A DNA stretch of 64,000 bases from Maribacter aquimaris (GTDB lineage: Bacteria; Bacteroidota; Bacteroidia; Flavobacteriales; Flavobacteriaceae), in contig NZ_JABTCF010000003.1 of NCBI RefSeq assembly GCF_014596745.1, forward strand, positions 62,001 through 126,000, read 5' to 3'. Position numbers and translations under genes: made by a program. Positions 1 through 9,785 of this stretch are shown piece by piece. The notes beneath the pieces are model-generated. The model was not told the origin of the DNA. It searched no databases and saw nothing but the letters and a program-made list of their open reading frames with translations. Every line of letters begins with the position of its first letter. Within the stretch, counting starts at the first letter, position 1.

Positions 1-1321
1 CCTTAATATCGAGTTCATCATGAAACAGGCCTTTATAATACGCATCGGTCATTACCATAAGCATATGTTCATGTCTGCAGGTGCTAAAAGCCGTACTGCC
101 ATCTTTTCCATGGGCACTGAACAAGGGGGATTTGTGGGGCTTATGGTCACTATTGGGAAATGGGTCCCAATTATTGGCATATTTGTACACATCGTAAATT
201 GAACTCGTGATATCCGAATATACATCAGGGCAAAACAAACTATACAAAGGGTATTTGGTACGAAATGAATCCCAGAAAGCGAATCCATTATAGTGTTTAT
301 AGTTTTCGGCCATGTGTAATTGGGCGTCAAACCCTAAAAAGGTTCCATCATAATCGGATTGCACAATAGGTAAAAAGCAGGAATGGTATAGGGCTGTATA
401 AAAAATTCGTTTATCCCTTGTGTTATTTCCTCTTATCTTGATACCCGAAAGCCTATCCCTCCAAAGCTTTTCAGCTTCCAATTTAACATTCTCGAAATCC
501 CATGTTGTACATGTAGCCTTCAAATTCTTATTGGCGCTGTTTATACTGGTAAAAGAAACACCGACCTTAACAAGCAATGGTTCGGTTAATTTCCCAAAAT
601 CACAAATGAAATTCCCTACGGATTTATCATGTTTGCCTTGTTCTTCATTCTTAATGAGGGGTTTATTAAAGACAATAGTGAAATAAGGACCATTTATTTT
701 ATCAAAATATCCTTCAATGGTGTGTTCATCCACAACATTATAGTGTAAATCATTCGTTAAACTACTATTCCCTGATGACAATAGAACTTTTGCGTCTTCT
801 GTTTTTTTAAAGCTATATCGATGCATACCAACATAGGAAGTTGCCGTTAATTCTGCCTGGATACCCTGCTCTTCGAGAAGTACGGAATAATAACCAGGGC
901 TAGCCTGTTCAGTTGCCTTGTCTATTTCGGAGGTAGGATTCTTTATCCAATCGTCATTGGTTATTGTATGAAATGGCAAAAGTGATAATAACCCAGCACG
1001 ATCATGTATACTCCCACCACCGGAACTACCAGTTCTAAAGTGACTAAAACCCCTAACGATGGAATCTGAATAATTATACCCCGAATGTGCCCAGTCCCCA
1101 TCTCCAGTGAGACTACTCGGGAATGTATCCGGACCTAGTTTTACCATGCCAAAAGGAACTAATGCTGATGGATGCCAGTGCCCATGATCTCCCTCTGTAC
1201 TTATAAATGGATCAACAAAACTTAATACATCTATCGCTTTGACTTTTTCCTGTTCTTTCTCTTTACACGATAGAACAATTAAAAAAGAAAATAAAACGGT
1301 TAAAATTTTAAATGTTTTCAT
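1..1321 (-). CDS. GH92 alpha-mannosidase-like lipoprotein, cut by the window edge
   Basis: The reading frame opens with ATG at 1321 and stays open to base 1, so the C-terminal part lies outside the window; about 440 residues are visible. The N-terminus is a lipoprotein signal ending at Cys19 (VLSC). The mature part begins VDPFISTEGDHGHWHPSA and continues with VPFGMVKLGPDT, the usual opening of GH92 exo-alpha-mannosidases, which are Ca2+-dependent and invert configuration. A later stretch, FAFWDSFRTKYPL, matches the GH92 core. It lies 150 bp downstream of the GH3 gene on the same strand and is probably the end of the same operon. It is the third GH92 in this locus. Family assignment is firm; the mannose linkage it cuts cannot be read from the sequence. 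Confidence 0.9.
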   Translation of the reverse strand, partial: MKTFKILTVLFSFLIVLSCKEKEQEKVKAIDVLSFVDPFISTEGDHGHWHPSALVPFGMVKLGPDTFPSSLTGDGDWAHSGYNYSDSIVRGFSHFRTGSSGGGSIHDRAGLLSLLPFHTITNDDWIKNPTSEIDKATEQASPGYYSVLLEEQGIQAELTATSYVGMHRYSFKKTEDAKVLLSSGNSSLTNDLHYNVVDEHTIEGYFDKINGPYFTIVFNKPLIKNEEQGKHDKSVGNFICDFGKLTEPLLVKVGVSFTSINSANKNLKATCTTWDFENVKLEAEKLWRDRLSGIKIRGNNTRDKRIFYTALYHSCFLPIVQSDYDGTFLGFDAQLHMAENYKHYNGFAFWDSFRTKYPLYSLFCPDVYSDITSSIYDVYKYANNWDPFPNSDHKPHKSPLFSAHGKDGSTAFSTCRHEHMLMVMTDAYYKGLFHDELDIK

Positions 1322-1471
1322 TTAGGCTTACTATTTAAATATGATAATCTTGATTTATTAAAACCCAAATCCTTTACAACGCATCTTGATCTGGAAGGGA
1401 ATAGAAGAACATTGTATTGAATATTGAATAGATATTGTTAAGTAAAAAACCAATGTTTTTTGACTTTACTA

Positions 1472-4024
1472 TTATCTCAATTTTATCGATTTCTTTAAAC
1501 GAATATCCTGGGAGGAGGCTCCGATCATAAATGTATACTTACCCTTTACAAAAGTCCATTCCTTATTTTGATCATCCCAAAACCGCAAATCCTTTTTGGA
1601 TACCTTTAACTGTATGGTTTTCGATTCCCCTTTATTTAAGGATATCCTTTTAAAACCTATGAGTTTTTTCAAAGGCCGTACAACGGATGATTCCTTGATA
1701 TTATAGTACAATTGTACCACTTCATCACCATCGAATTCCCCTGTATTCTTTATAGTAGAGGAAAGCATTAAAACATCGTTTTCCTTTTCGATTTTTATGC
1801 CCCCATAATCAAATTCCGTATAACTTAACCCATACCCAAAAGGATACAGTACATCGCCCTTAAAGTACATATAGGTTCTGCCATTGGTGATTTCGTAATT
1901 GTCCATGGATGGTAAGTCGGAAACCGATTTATAAAATGTAAATGGTAATCTGCCAGCAGGATTATAATCTCCGAACAAAACATCGGCAATGGCGGTTCCC
2001 CCAGCTTCACCGGGGTACCATGCATCCAGTATGGCGGGGACATTTTCATCTATCCAATTAATGGCCAAGGAACTGCCCGCCACCAAAACAACGATTATAT
2101 TCTTGTTAATGGCATACATCTCTTTTAAATAGTTGACCTGGTCTTGGGGAAGTTGCAAGGAAGTTCTGTCTTTACCTTCTTTTTCTATCGATTTATTGAT
2201 TCCCATTACGGCTATGACATAATCGCTCGTTTCTGCTGCCTGCCTATCTTCTTGATACAAATCATCGGTACTTCCGGGCACTTCCCATAGTAATTGGCAA
2301 ATGGCATCACCCCCATTATCAAAATACTCCAGTTTAATGGGATATTTTTTACCTGCTTCCATTTCAATGGCTACTTGGTCGGTGGTCGCTCCCCTATTGT
2401 GCCATTCATCGACCACCAATTCATTATTCAACCATAAACGTATTCCATCGTCTGAATTGACGCCGATTTTATATGTTCCTGAAGCATTTGGTGTAATATA
2501 GCCTGTCCAACGCATAGATTTATGTCTATAATTGGTATAAGGATCTGGTGGATTATTTACTGGATCAAAATTAACCTCTTTATCTATTCTAGTTTGGGGA
2601 GTCCCTTCAAGGAATTTATCATCGAAATACTCCGCATACAACCCCTTACCTTCATCGGAATCGTTTCGTAGGTATTCCGCTTCAATAAGATTTAAATTTC
2701 GGGCTGCCGTTTTCCATTTCACATATTCGATTTCTACCTTATCCCCTACCTTATCGATTATACCTTGAAGGGGGGAAATGGGTGAAATGACAGGCAATCC
2801 ACTATAATCACCAAACACCACCTGATTGGCATTAAAACCAACCACAGCCAATTTCGTTATCGCATTGCTATTCAAAGGCAAAATGTTTCGTTCATTTTTA
2901 AGCAATACAATGGACTGTCTTGAAGTTTCCAAGGCAAGGTCCTGATGTTTTTTTGAGCCGATTACCTCCGGCGATATTTTAGTATAGGGATTATTTGTTT
3001 CGGAATCGAAGATGCCCAACTTAAAGCGTGCCCTCAAAACCCTGAAAACCGCCTTATCGATACTTTCTTTAGATACAAGACCTGCTTTGTATGCAGGCAG
3101 TAAATGTTTTGCATAGATATCATCACCGCACTCCAAATCCAATCCAGCTTCTAAAGCGGCTTTCGCAGCCTGCTCCTTATCGGTTACAAAATGATGCGAT
3201 TTTTCGATATAGGTAGGAGCCCCACAATCGCTGACCACATACCCCTTAAACCCCCATTCATCCCTTAATACCGTATTCAACAACCAGTTATTGGCGGTAC
3301 TGGGAACCCCATTGATCGCATTATAAGCACTCATAATGGATTGGGCATGTCCATCTTGGATCAGGGCCTTGTAGGCAGGGAAGTAATATTCGCGCAATGC
3401 CCTTTCGGAAATTTTGGCGTTGTAACCAAATCTATTTTCTTCCTGGTTATTGGCCACAAAGTGTTTGGGTGTAGACACCACTTTAAGATATTTATCATCA
3501 ATACCCTGTAAACCTTTTACAAAAGAAAGCCCAATCTGGGTTGTTAAATAGGGGTCTTCCCCATAGGTTTCCGGGGTGCGTCCCCATCTAGGATCTCTAG
3601 CCATATTAATGGTTGGCGACCAGAAGGTTAAAAGGTCGCTATATTTATTCTTTTGGTCCTCCCCTTGGTTATAAAAATTCCATTTGGCCCGGGCTTCATC
3701 TGAAATTGCGGTGGAAACTTTATAAATCAAATCGGGATTCCAACTTGCCGCCAGTGCGATAGCCTGCGGAAATACCGTAAAACGCCCTCCTTTCACAACT
3801 CCATGTAAGGCTTCATTCCCATGATAATATTTATCGATATCCAATCTAGGAATAGCTTCGGCAGTGGATATCAACAGGGATACTTTTTCTTCCATTGTTA
3901 ATCTGTCCACTAAGTCCTGAACGCGCTCTTCAATCGGAAGTTCTTGATTCTTAAAAGGGTATACAGTTTGGGAAATCCCCAATAATGGTAATAGACCTAT
4001 CGCTAAAACACATAAGCATTTCAT
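1472..4024 (-). CDS. GH3 beta-glycosidase with inserted PA14 domain
   Basis: Secreted enzyme of 850 residues with a type I signal peptide (cleavage near GISQ-TVYP). The GH3 TIM barrel covers about residues 30-340, with RWGR (146-149), KHF (187-189) and the nucleophile Asp266 in VVSDCGAP. The alpha/beta sandwich domain follows. It is interrupted at about 461-585 by a PA14 domain (GLYAEYFDD...GVNSDDGIRLWLN), a carbohydrate-binding module found in some GH3 enzymes. The candidate acid/base lies in IEKEGKDR (Glu614/Glu616). A fibronectin-III-like domain ends the protein. The sequence resembles the beta-glucosidase/beta-xylosidase branch; the substrate (Glc, Xyl or another sugar) is not decided. 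It follows the GH29 gene by 26 bp in the same operon. Confidence 0.92.
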   Translation of the reverse strand: MKCLCVLAIGLLPLLGISQTVYPFKNQELPIEERVQDLVDRLTMEEKVSLLISTAEAIPRLDIDKYYHGNEALHGVVKGGRFTVFPQAIALAASWNPDLIYKVSTAISDEARAKWNFYNQGEDQKNKYSDLLTFWSPTINMARDPRWGRTPETYGEDPYLTTQIGLSFVKGLQGIDDKYLKVVSTPKHFVANNQEENRFGYNAKISERALREYYFPAYKALIQDGHAQSIMSAYNAINGVPSTANNWLLNTVLRDEWGFKGYVVSDCGAPTYIEKSHHFVTDKEQAAKAALEAGLDLECGDDIYAKHLLPAYKAGLVSKESIDKAVFRVLRARFKLGIFDSETNNPYTKISPEVIGSKKHQDLALETSRQSIVLLKNERNILPLNSNAITKLAVVGFNANQVVFGDYSGLPVISPISPLQGIIDKVGDKVEIEYVKWKTAARNLNLIEAEYLRNDSDEGKGLYAEYFDDKFLEGTPQTRIDKEVNFDPVNNPPDPYTNYRHKSMRWTGYITPNASGTYKIGVNSDDGIRLWLNNELVVDEWHNRGATTDQVAIEMEAGKKYPIKLEYFDNGGDAICQLLWEVPGSTDDLYQEDRQAAETSDYVIAVMGINKSIEKEGKDRTSLQLPQDQVNYLKEMYAINKNIIVVLVAGSSLAINWIDENVPAILDAWYPGEAGGTAIADVLFGDYNPAGRLPFTFYKSVSDLPSMDNYEITNGRTYMYFKGDVLYPFGYGLSYTEFDYGGIKIEKENDVLMLSSTIKNTGEFDGDEVVQLYYNIKESSVVRPLKKLIGFKRISLNKGESKTIQLKVSKKDLRFWDDQNKEWTFVKGKYTFMIGASSQDIRLKKSIKLR

Positions 4025-4050
4025 CTTCTTATACTTTGATTTCGTTCGTA

Positions 4051-5355
4051 CTACTTTATTATTTCGACATTGGTTAATTTAACTACAACCGGATTAGGCC
4101 AAACTTTATCATTGTAGAGTCTTTGTGCCCGGGCTATGGATATTTCCAAGAGCTCTTCATGTTGTATAAATCTTGATTCTGGAATGTTTTCGGGCCAATA
4201 TTCAACTACTTTGTCATTCTGTCCCAATACTGAAATGGTCGTGGAATCGGTAGCCTTTAAATTTTTAAGTAAAAAACTGCGCCGTCTTCCTTTAAACCAG
4301 TCCTTCTGACCCGTAATAAATACATAAACCGCATTTTCCCCCTTCTTTTGGGTAAACCAGGCATAACCATCCTTTATCGTTTTTTCCATAGGACGAACGC
4401 CTTTTATGGCTTCTTCATTTACAAACATCCACAACGCTATTTCCCGCAAACGTTCTTCCTGTTCAATCGGTATTTCCCCATTGGGCTTAGGCCCTACATT
4501 CATAAGAAAATTACCTCCCTTAGCCCTAATCTCAATTAATTTCCCAATCAATTCCCCTCCATCCTTATACGCTTCATTGGTCGGTTTATATTGCCATTGG
4601 GTACCCATGGTCATACAGGTTTCCCATGGTCCGGGCATGGGTCCGTCCGGTATCGTTTGTTCCGGCGTTTTCATTTCCCCCCTTGTTACCACAATATTGG
4701 GGTCTAAGGAATGCACATATTGAACTAATGGTCCTGTTTTAAAGGCATCAAAAAAGAGTACATCTATTGGTCCATAATTTGAAACCAGTTCTTTAACCTG
4801 CTCTTTATCATAGGCCAATAATTCAGCATTTTCAGTAATTTGGCTTTTTTCCCGTTTGCGTGAAATAAGTGTTCCTTGTTTGTTCAAAAAAGAAAAATCC
4901 TCAGGGGAAAAATACACGCCTACCTTTAAGCCCTGTTTACGTAATGCCTTAAAAAGCATGCCCGTAATATCCTTACCGTAGGGGGTATTCATGATGTTGA
5001 ACTCCGTAGTTTTAGTATCCCACATACAAAACCCATTATGGTGTTTGGTGGTGAAAACCACGTATTCCGCACCTGTGATCTTAAATAAACGTGCCCATTC
5101 ATCCGCATCGAATTTATCCGGATAAAATGTTTTGGGAAGTTCCTTAAAATATTTATCCACATACTCTTCCGAGGCTCCAACCAAGGAATGACTGATAACA
5201 CTTCCCAATTGCGAATCCATGCTCCAATGTACAAATACACCAAAGCCCATATCCATAAATTCTTCTTCTAAGGCTGGTTTGTTTTTAAGTTGGGCATACG
5301 TTGTGAAGCACACGACTAAAAATAAACCAATGGTGATTTTAATTTTTACCCTCAT
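4051..5355 (-). CDS. GH29 alpha-L-fucosidase
   Basis: A 434-residue exported protein with a type I signal peptide (TTYAQ). GH29 hallmarks are visible: GFGVFVHW (38-44), TTKHHNGFCMWDT (102-113; the family usually has KHHDGF), and GPIDVLFFDAF (195-205), where Asp203 aligns with the catalytic nucleophile. It should release alpha-L-fucose, with retention, from oligosaccharides in the periplasm or at the surface. At 434 residues it is only slightly shorter than many GH29 enzymes and has no additional C-terminal binding module. It starts 3 bp after the GH92 stop codon and is tightly packed in the operon. The Asp-to-Asn change in the KHH motif could mean altered substrate preference; the rest of the family signature is intact. 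Confidence 0.88.
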   Translation of the reverse strand: MRVKIKITIGLFLVVCFTTYAQLKNKPALEEEFMDMGFGVFVHWSMDSQLGSVISHSLVGASEEYVDKYFKELPKTFYPDKFDADEWARLFKITGAEYVVFTTKHHNGFCMWDTKTTEFNIMNTPYGKDITGMLFKALRKQGLKVGVYFSPEDFSFLNKQGTLISRKREKSQITENAELLAYDKEQVKELVSNYGPIDVLFFDAFKTGPLVQYVHSLDPNIVVTRGEMKTPEQTIPDGPMPGPWETCMTMGTQWQYKPTNEAYKDGGELIGKLIEIRAKGGNFLMNVGPKPNGEIPIEQEERLREIALWMFVNEEAIKGVRPMEKTIKDGYAWFTQKKGENAVYVFITGQKDWFKGRRRSFLLKNLKATDSTTISVLGQNDKVVEYWPENIPESRFIQHEELLEISIARAQRLYNDKVWPNPVVVKLTNVEIIK

Positions 5356-5358
5356 AAT

Positions 5359-7674
5359 TTAATTTTTATCTATTGTCGTCCTATTGGACATTTCCAAAAT
5401 CAATGTTCCTCCCTTAATAATTTCGCTATGCTTAATCTTAAAATTTTCAATAGGCTGGTTATTATACCTTACCTGATCGACTTGGGTATTGTTTGGTGCA
5501 TTTTCCACAGCCTGTATGGTAAGGTTTTTGTCTGAATAATACTTGGGATTCAGTTTGATGGTTATCTCATCAAAAATGGGACTTCCAATTTGGTATTCAG
5601 GATTGGCTTCAGTTCCCCCGTTCATTTGAAACAACCCAATTTTCATTAATACGGCCAAGCTCCCCATTAATCCCTGATCCTCATCACCATTATAACCTGT
5701 TGATGGCGATAAACCCGAAAAAGCTTTATCCACTACCTTTCTTGACCAATATTGTGTTAAATCGGGACGGCCTAATTCATTAAAAATGAAAGCTGTTTGA
5801 ATCGAAGGTTGATTACCATAATTGATTGGAATACGGCTGTACTCAGGATGTAATTCCTGATCATGGGAATTCCCGGCAGTGAATCCAAGTTTCTTAGCCT
5901 CGATAAATTGATTGTCCAGTTTTTCCGCAGCCTTTTCCTTACCTGCCATTAAAGTAGCCAAACCGCTAATATCATGTGGCACAAACCAAGTGGATTGTGC
6001 CCCGTTTGATTCAATAAAACCGTGTTCAACCTGATAGGGATCAAAATCTTCATACCATTTTCCATCCACATCCTTGGGCCTCATCCAGCCCTTGGATGTA
6101 TCAAAGACATTCTGATAATTTTTAGATCTTTTTATAAAAGAATCATAATCATCCTGATGCCCAAGTTTCTTTGCTAATTGCGCCAATGTCCAATCTTGAT
6201 AGGCATACTCCATAGTAAGACTGGCACCATCTTGATGCCCCCCGAAATTACCTTCAGGTATTGGATAGGGCACATAACCCTTATTGATATAATATTTTAA
6301 TCCACCACCCAAATCGGTCTTATGCTCATAACCAGCCTTACCCATGATACCGCCTAACATGTGATTCTTTTTAAGAGCCTGATAAATATCCTCCAGATCA
6401 TTGGTGATAATACCTTGTTGTATGGCACTTACAATAAATGGAGTACTGGATGCACCGGTCATTACATAGGTATAATTACCCCCTGATGGACCTCTAGGAA
6501 TCAATCCCCCATCTTTCCCATATTGTAAAAGGGAATGCACAAACTCTTCCTTTATTTCTGGGTAAACCAAGCCCCAAAGGGTATTGATTGTCCATTGTGC
6601 CCCCCAAAATGAATCGGAATTATAGTGGTTGAATTTGGGTTTGCCCTTTTCATCGAGCGGTAATTGTCCAACACGAAATGTCTCACCGGTATTATCGGGA
6701 TAGGCACCATTCACATCACTAATAATCCTTCTGCCTTGCAAGGCATGCCAAAGGTCGGTGTAAAACCTTCGTTGGTCTTTTTCCGTTCCCCCTTTTACTT
6801 TAATCCTTCCCAATAAACCATCCCATTCATTACGGGAATCCTCGACCACGGTGTTAAAATTCCAATTTGGTATTTCTTCCCTGATGTTTTTGGCTGCATT
6901 TTCTATGGAAGTGTACGATATACCTGCCTTCATCAATACCGAATCTTCCGTAGGTTTTAACTTTAGTAAATAATTCCCTGTTTCGGGATCACGCCCAATG
7001 GATTCAATAGGGGTATTCAATTCAATTTTAAAGTATATGGTCAATGGCTTTGGTCGTCGATGCGTAGCTACTGCTATAAGCTTTCCTGATAATTCCTTAT
7101 CCCCTGATTTTTCCAAAACACCTTCAATATTCTCACAAGGCCCTAAAACCGTATTCAGATTGAATAAAATACCTGCTTCCTTATCTTTCGGAAATGAATA
7201 TTTATGGAAACCAACTCGTTTGGTACTGGTCAATTCCGTAATAATCCCATATCGTTCCAATTCCAAATAATGATACCCTGGGTGAATGGACTCTTTTTTA
7301 TGACTGAACGAGGAATAAAAATCAGTATAAATAGTATTCTCATTCGACTTATCAAGGGTCACAGGCATCACTGACAATCCAGAAATCTGCCAAGCATGGA
7401 TATGACTAAAGCCCTTTATTGTATCAACAGCATATCGATAACCGCTTCCCCATGCCCCATTTATTTCGGTATCCGGACTTAAATTGACCATCCCAAAAGG
7501 ACGGTTTGCGGATGAAAAAAAGAACCATCTCGAATTTTCAGTATCCAAAATAGCATATACTTTATCGGATAGATGTTCTTTTGCTACAACAGCAGGCGTT
7601 TTTTGGCGACACGAATTGAAAGAAATTAGAATCGCAAGAATGACTATGCTTTGGACTGTATGGAATCGTTTCAT
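5359..7674 (-). CDS. GH92 alpha-1,2-mannosidase-like lipoprotein
   Basis: A 771-residue lipoprotein (lipid-attachment Cys22 in SFNSC). The N-terminal beta-sandwich has PFGMVNLSPDT. The (alpha/alpha)6 barrel has SFWGAQWTINTLW, DGASLTMEYAYQDWTLAQLA and GNQPSIQTAFIFNELG, and the late GYNGDEDQGLMG holds acidic residues typical of the GH92 active site. The start codon overlaps the stop of the upstream GH115-like gene (ATGA, 7671-7674), suggesting translational coupling. It is clearly diverged from the other two GH92 proteins here, so the three probably act on different mannose linkages or at different stages. An exo-alpha-mannosidase role is known for the family; linkage is unknown here. Confidence 0.9.
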   Translation of the reverse strand: MKRFHTVQSIVILAILISFNSCRQKTPAVVAKEHLSDKVYAILDTENSRWFFFSSANRPFGMVNLSPDTEINGAWGSGYRYAVDTIKGFSHIHAWQISGLSVMPVTLDKSNENTIYTDFYSSFSHKKESIHPGYHYLELERYGIITELTSTKRVGFHKYSFPKDKEAGILFNLNTVLGPCENIEGVLEKSGDKELSGKLIAVATHRRPKPLTIYFKIELNTPIESIGRDPETGNYLLKLKPTEDSVLMKAGISYTSIENAAKNIREEIPNWNFNTVVEDSRNEWDGLLGRIKVKGGTEKDQRRFYTDLWHALQGRRIISDVNGAYPDNTGETFRVGQLPLDEKGKPKFNHYNSDSFWGAQWTINTLWGLVYPEIKEEFVHSLLQYGKDGGLIPRGPSGGNYTYVMTGASSTPFIVSAIQQGIITNDLEDIYQALKKNHMLGGIMGKAGYEHKTDLGGGLKYYINKGYVPYPIPEGNFGGHQDGASLTMEYAYQDWTLAQLAKKLGHQDDYDSFIKRSKNYQNVFDTSKGWMRPKDVDGKWYEDFDPYQVEHGFIESNGAQSTWFVPHDISGLATLMAGKEKAAEKLDNQFIEAKKLGFTAGNSHDQELHPEYSRIPINYGNQPSIQTAFIFNELGRPDLTQYWSRKVVDKAFSGLSPSTGYNGDEDQGLMGSLAVLMKIGLFQMNGGTEANPEYQIGSPIFDEITIKLNPKYYSDKNLTIQAVENAPNNTQVDQVRYNNQPIENFKIKHSEIIKGGTLILEMSNRTTIDKN

Positions 7675-9749
7675 TTACTTTTTTTTAAAAGGACCAAGTT
7701 TGTTTTTATGTCGTCTAACATTTGTTTTGAGGGAAAACCGTTGTTTGGCCTTCGTATTTCTGGATTGTACCAATTCTTCCATTTTGTGTTACGATCACCG
7801 TCCAAACTCCTCTTGTGAAGTATTTCTAATTTTTCATTCGCTATGGGCAACATTTCCAAAGCTTTTTCCAAGGCTCCCGAATCATTCGTTTTCTCAAAGG
7901 TTTTCTTTAATTGTGCCATTTGGTGCAACGTATGCTCAAAATCCAATAGGTCGTAGTATAGGTGAATAGGCAATACGATATAATCATGATAAAAAGTATC
8001 CTCTTTCTGTACCGATTTTTCTCCTTCAACAGCCAATTCAAGGGCCTCCCCCGCAAGTCCGAGACGTTTTTCAACATGTTCGTAATCCTCTTCAACAGCA
8101 GCATAATCATAAGGCACAGGGGTTTTACCCGGTCTACGGATAGGTGCATTGCTCAAATAGGAAACCGTTTCCCGTATTTCCCACAAATGCTCTACATACC
8201 CCCCGCGATCTAATTGGGCCTCGTGCAACCTTTTCATGGATTTTACGGCAATTTCGGCAACGGATGGGGTAAAGTAACGCTGCGTCCAAGCTGTATAGAA
8301 TTTCTCACCATCAAAACCATTTACATCCTTTGACATTTCTGAAAATGCCTCTATATTGAGTAAAAAAGGTCTAAACTGTTGTCCATTGACCAAACAATAT
8401 TTATCGGCCTGAAAATCGTTTACCATATTTTTCATAATGGTATCTATTTTCTTCGGATAAGGATCATGCACGGTATGGTTCAGCCAAAAACCGGCATGCA
8501 TATATGTGCCAAAACCGTACCCCTTATTGCTTTTGGGAAGATGCTTGAAACCAGAGAAACCATCATCGGACCATGCTACCAACCAATCTTTGGGGGGGTG
8601 TAAATTCTCATTGAACATTTCCATTCCGTCAGCATAACAGACCATTACCTTTTTTGCTTTCGGATTGTACTGATCAATTAAATCACCTAATACTTGGTAC
8701 ACTTCGTTGAATACTGCTATTTTATCCTCTCCGCAAGAACTCTTATATTCCCAATCCCAAACTTGGTTACGTGGGCGCAGTGAGATGATATCGGCCTTTT
8801 TAAAGGGGGTTTCCTCAAAATAGTATTTCCATGTATCGATCCAATCCTGCTTATGGTTTTTCCAACAATCGGCCTTATCCTGATCCAGAGGTTTTATTTT
8901 ATAGCCCATGCTTACATCGATCTGCACCATCATTCCCTTACTTTGGGCATAATCGATAAGGCTGTCTATATAGGTTTCCCGTATTGCATAATCGGGACTC
9001 AATTTTTTGTATTCCGGACGTATAAAGAATTCCGGACGTCCCAACATATCAAACAGTTGAATGGCATTATAACGCAGTCTTACCAGAGAGTTGATCATTT
9101 CGGTATAGCTTTCCCAATCGTACTCCAATAATTTCCCACGATAATTGGCCAATTCGTCCACATCGTTTTCAAAATACCCTAGAATGGGTATCTGTGGAGG
9201 AGCTATGGTTTTCGGCTCAAAATTGAATAAAGCTTTTGAAGTTTTGGGTTGTGGCAACTTACCCGTCCAATATTCCAGTGCATCCACACCCAGTATTTCT
9301 TTGCTATAATCATATATGGCATACTGCAATCCTTGTGTATCCGATCCGCCTAAAACTATGGCCTGGACATTATTCTCTAAATCAATCTTGCTCCAGATTC
9401 CGCCACGAGGTCCGGGATATGCAGATGATAATTCCAATTTCTTAATATCTACCAAAGATTTTATCTTTCTATTTGAATCCGCTGTGCCTACGATGAGAAC
9501 ATTACTATTACTAGGAAGCGATTCTGTATCGGTAATATATTTTATTTCCCCCTCCAATACTTTTTTTAAATCTTTCTCAAGATCTATCAAGGTGTTATTT
9601 TCTACTTCGGTTATATCACTCCCACGTACGATATAGAGATCATCACTATTTCCCTCGGAGCAAGATACCATAACACATGCTATGCAAAGCGGTATTAGCA
9701 GAACACAATAACTTAATGACATCTTCATATTCTTTCTTTTGTAGTGCAT
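7671..9749 (-). CDS. GH115-like secreted lipoprotein (putative alpha-glucuronidase)
   Basis: A 692-residue lipoprotein with Cys30 (VMVSC). An internal ATG at 9728 (MKMSLSYCVLL) is an equally good start and gives a more normal signal peptide. The N-terminal alpha/beta domain (about 35-190) has VLIVGTADSNRKI and GGSDTQGLQYAIYDYSKEILGV. This is the layout of the domain preceding the barrel in GH67/GH115 alpha-glucuronidases and GH20 enzymes. A barrel-like domain follows (ILGYFENDVDE, MINSLVRLRYNAIQLFDMLG, CYADGMEMF). GH115 members are normally longer and carry C-terminal domains that are missing here, so this is a distant or new relative. A glucuronidase role would agree with the neighbouring uronate-catabolic operon, but that is inference. 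Confidence 0.55.
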   Translation of the reverse strand: MHYKRKNMKMSLSYCVLLIPLCIACVMVSCSEGNSDDLYIVRGSDITEVENNTLIDLEKDLKKVLEGEIKYITDTESLPSNSNVLIVGTADSNRKIKSLVDIKKLELSSAYPGPRGGIWSKIDLENNVQAIVLGGSDTQGLQYAIYDYSKEILGVDALEYWTGKLPQPKTSKALFNFEPKTIAPPQIPILGYFENDVDELANYRGKLLEYDWESYTEMINSLVRLRYNAIQLFDMLGRPEFFIRPEYKKLSPDYAIRETYIDSLIDYAQSKGMMVQIDVSMGYKIKPLDQDKADCWKNHKQDWIDTWKYYFEETPFKKADIISLRPRNQVWDWEYKSSCGEDKIAVFNEVYQVLGDLIDQYNPKAKKVMVCYADGMEMFNENLHPPKDWLVAWSDDGFSGFKHLPKSNKGYGFGTYMHAGFWLNHTVHDPYPKKIDTIMKNMVNDFQADKYCLVNGQQFRPFLLNIEAFSEMSKDVNGFDGEKFYTAWTQRYFTPSVAEIAVKSMKRLHEAQLDRGGYVEHLWEIRETVSYLSNAPIRRPGKTPVPYDYAAVEEDYEHVEKRLGLAGEALELAVEGEKSVQKEDTFYHDYIVLPIHLYYDLLDFEHTLHQMAQLKKTFEKTNDSGALEKALEMLPIANEKLEILHKRSLDGDRNTKWKNWYNPEIRRPNNGFPSKQMLDDIKTNLVLLKKSK

Positions 9750-9785
9750 GCCTATTTTCTAAGTATAATGATTGTTTTATTTTTT

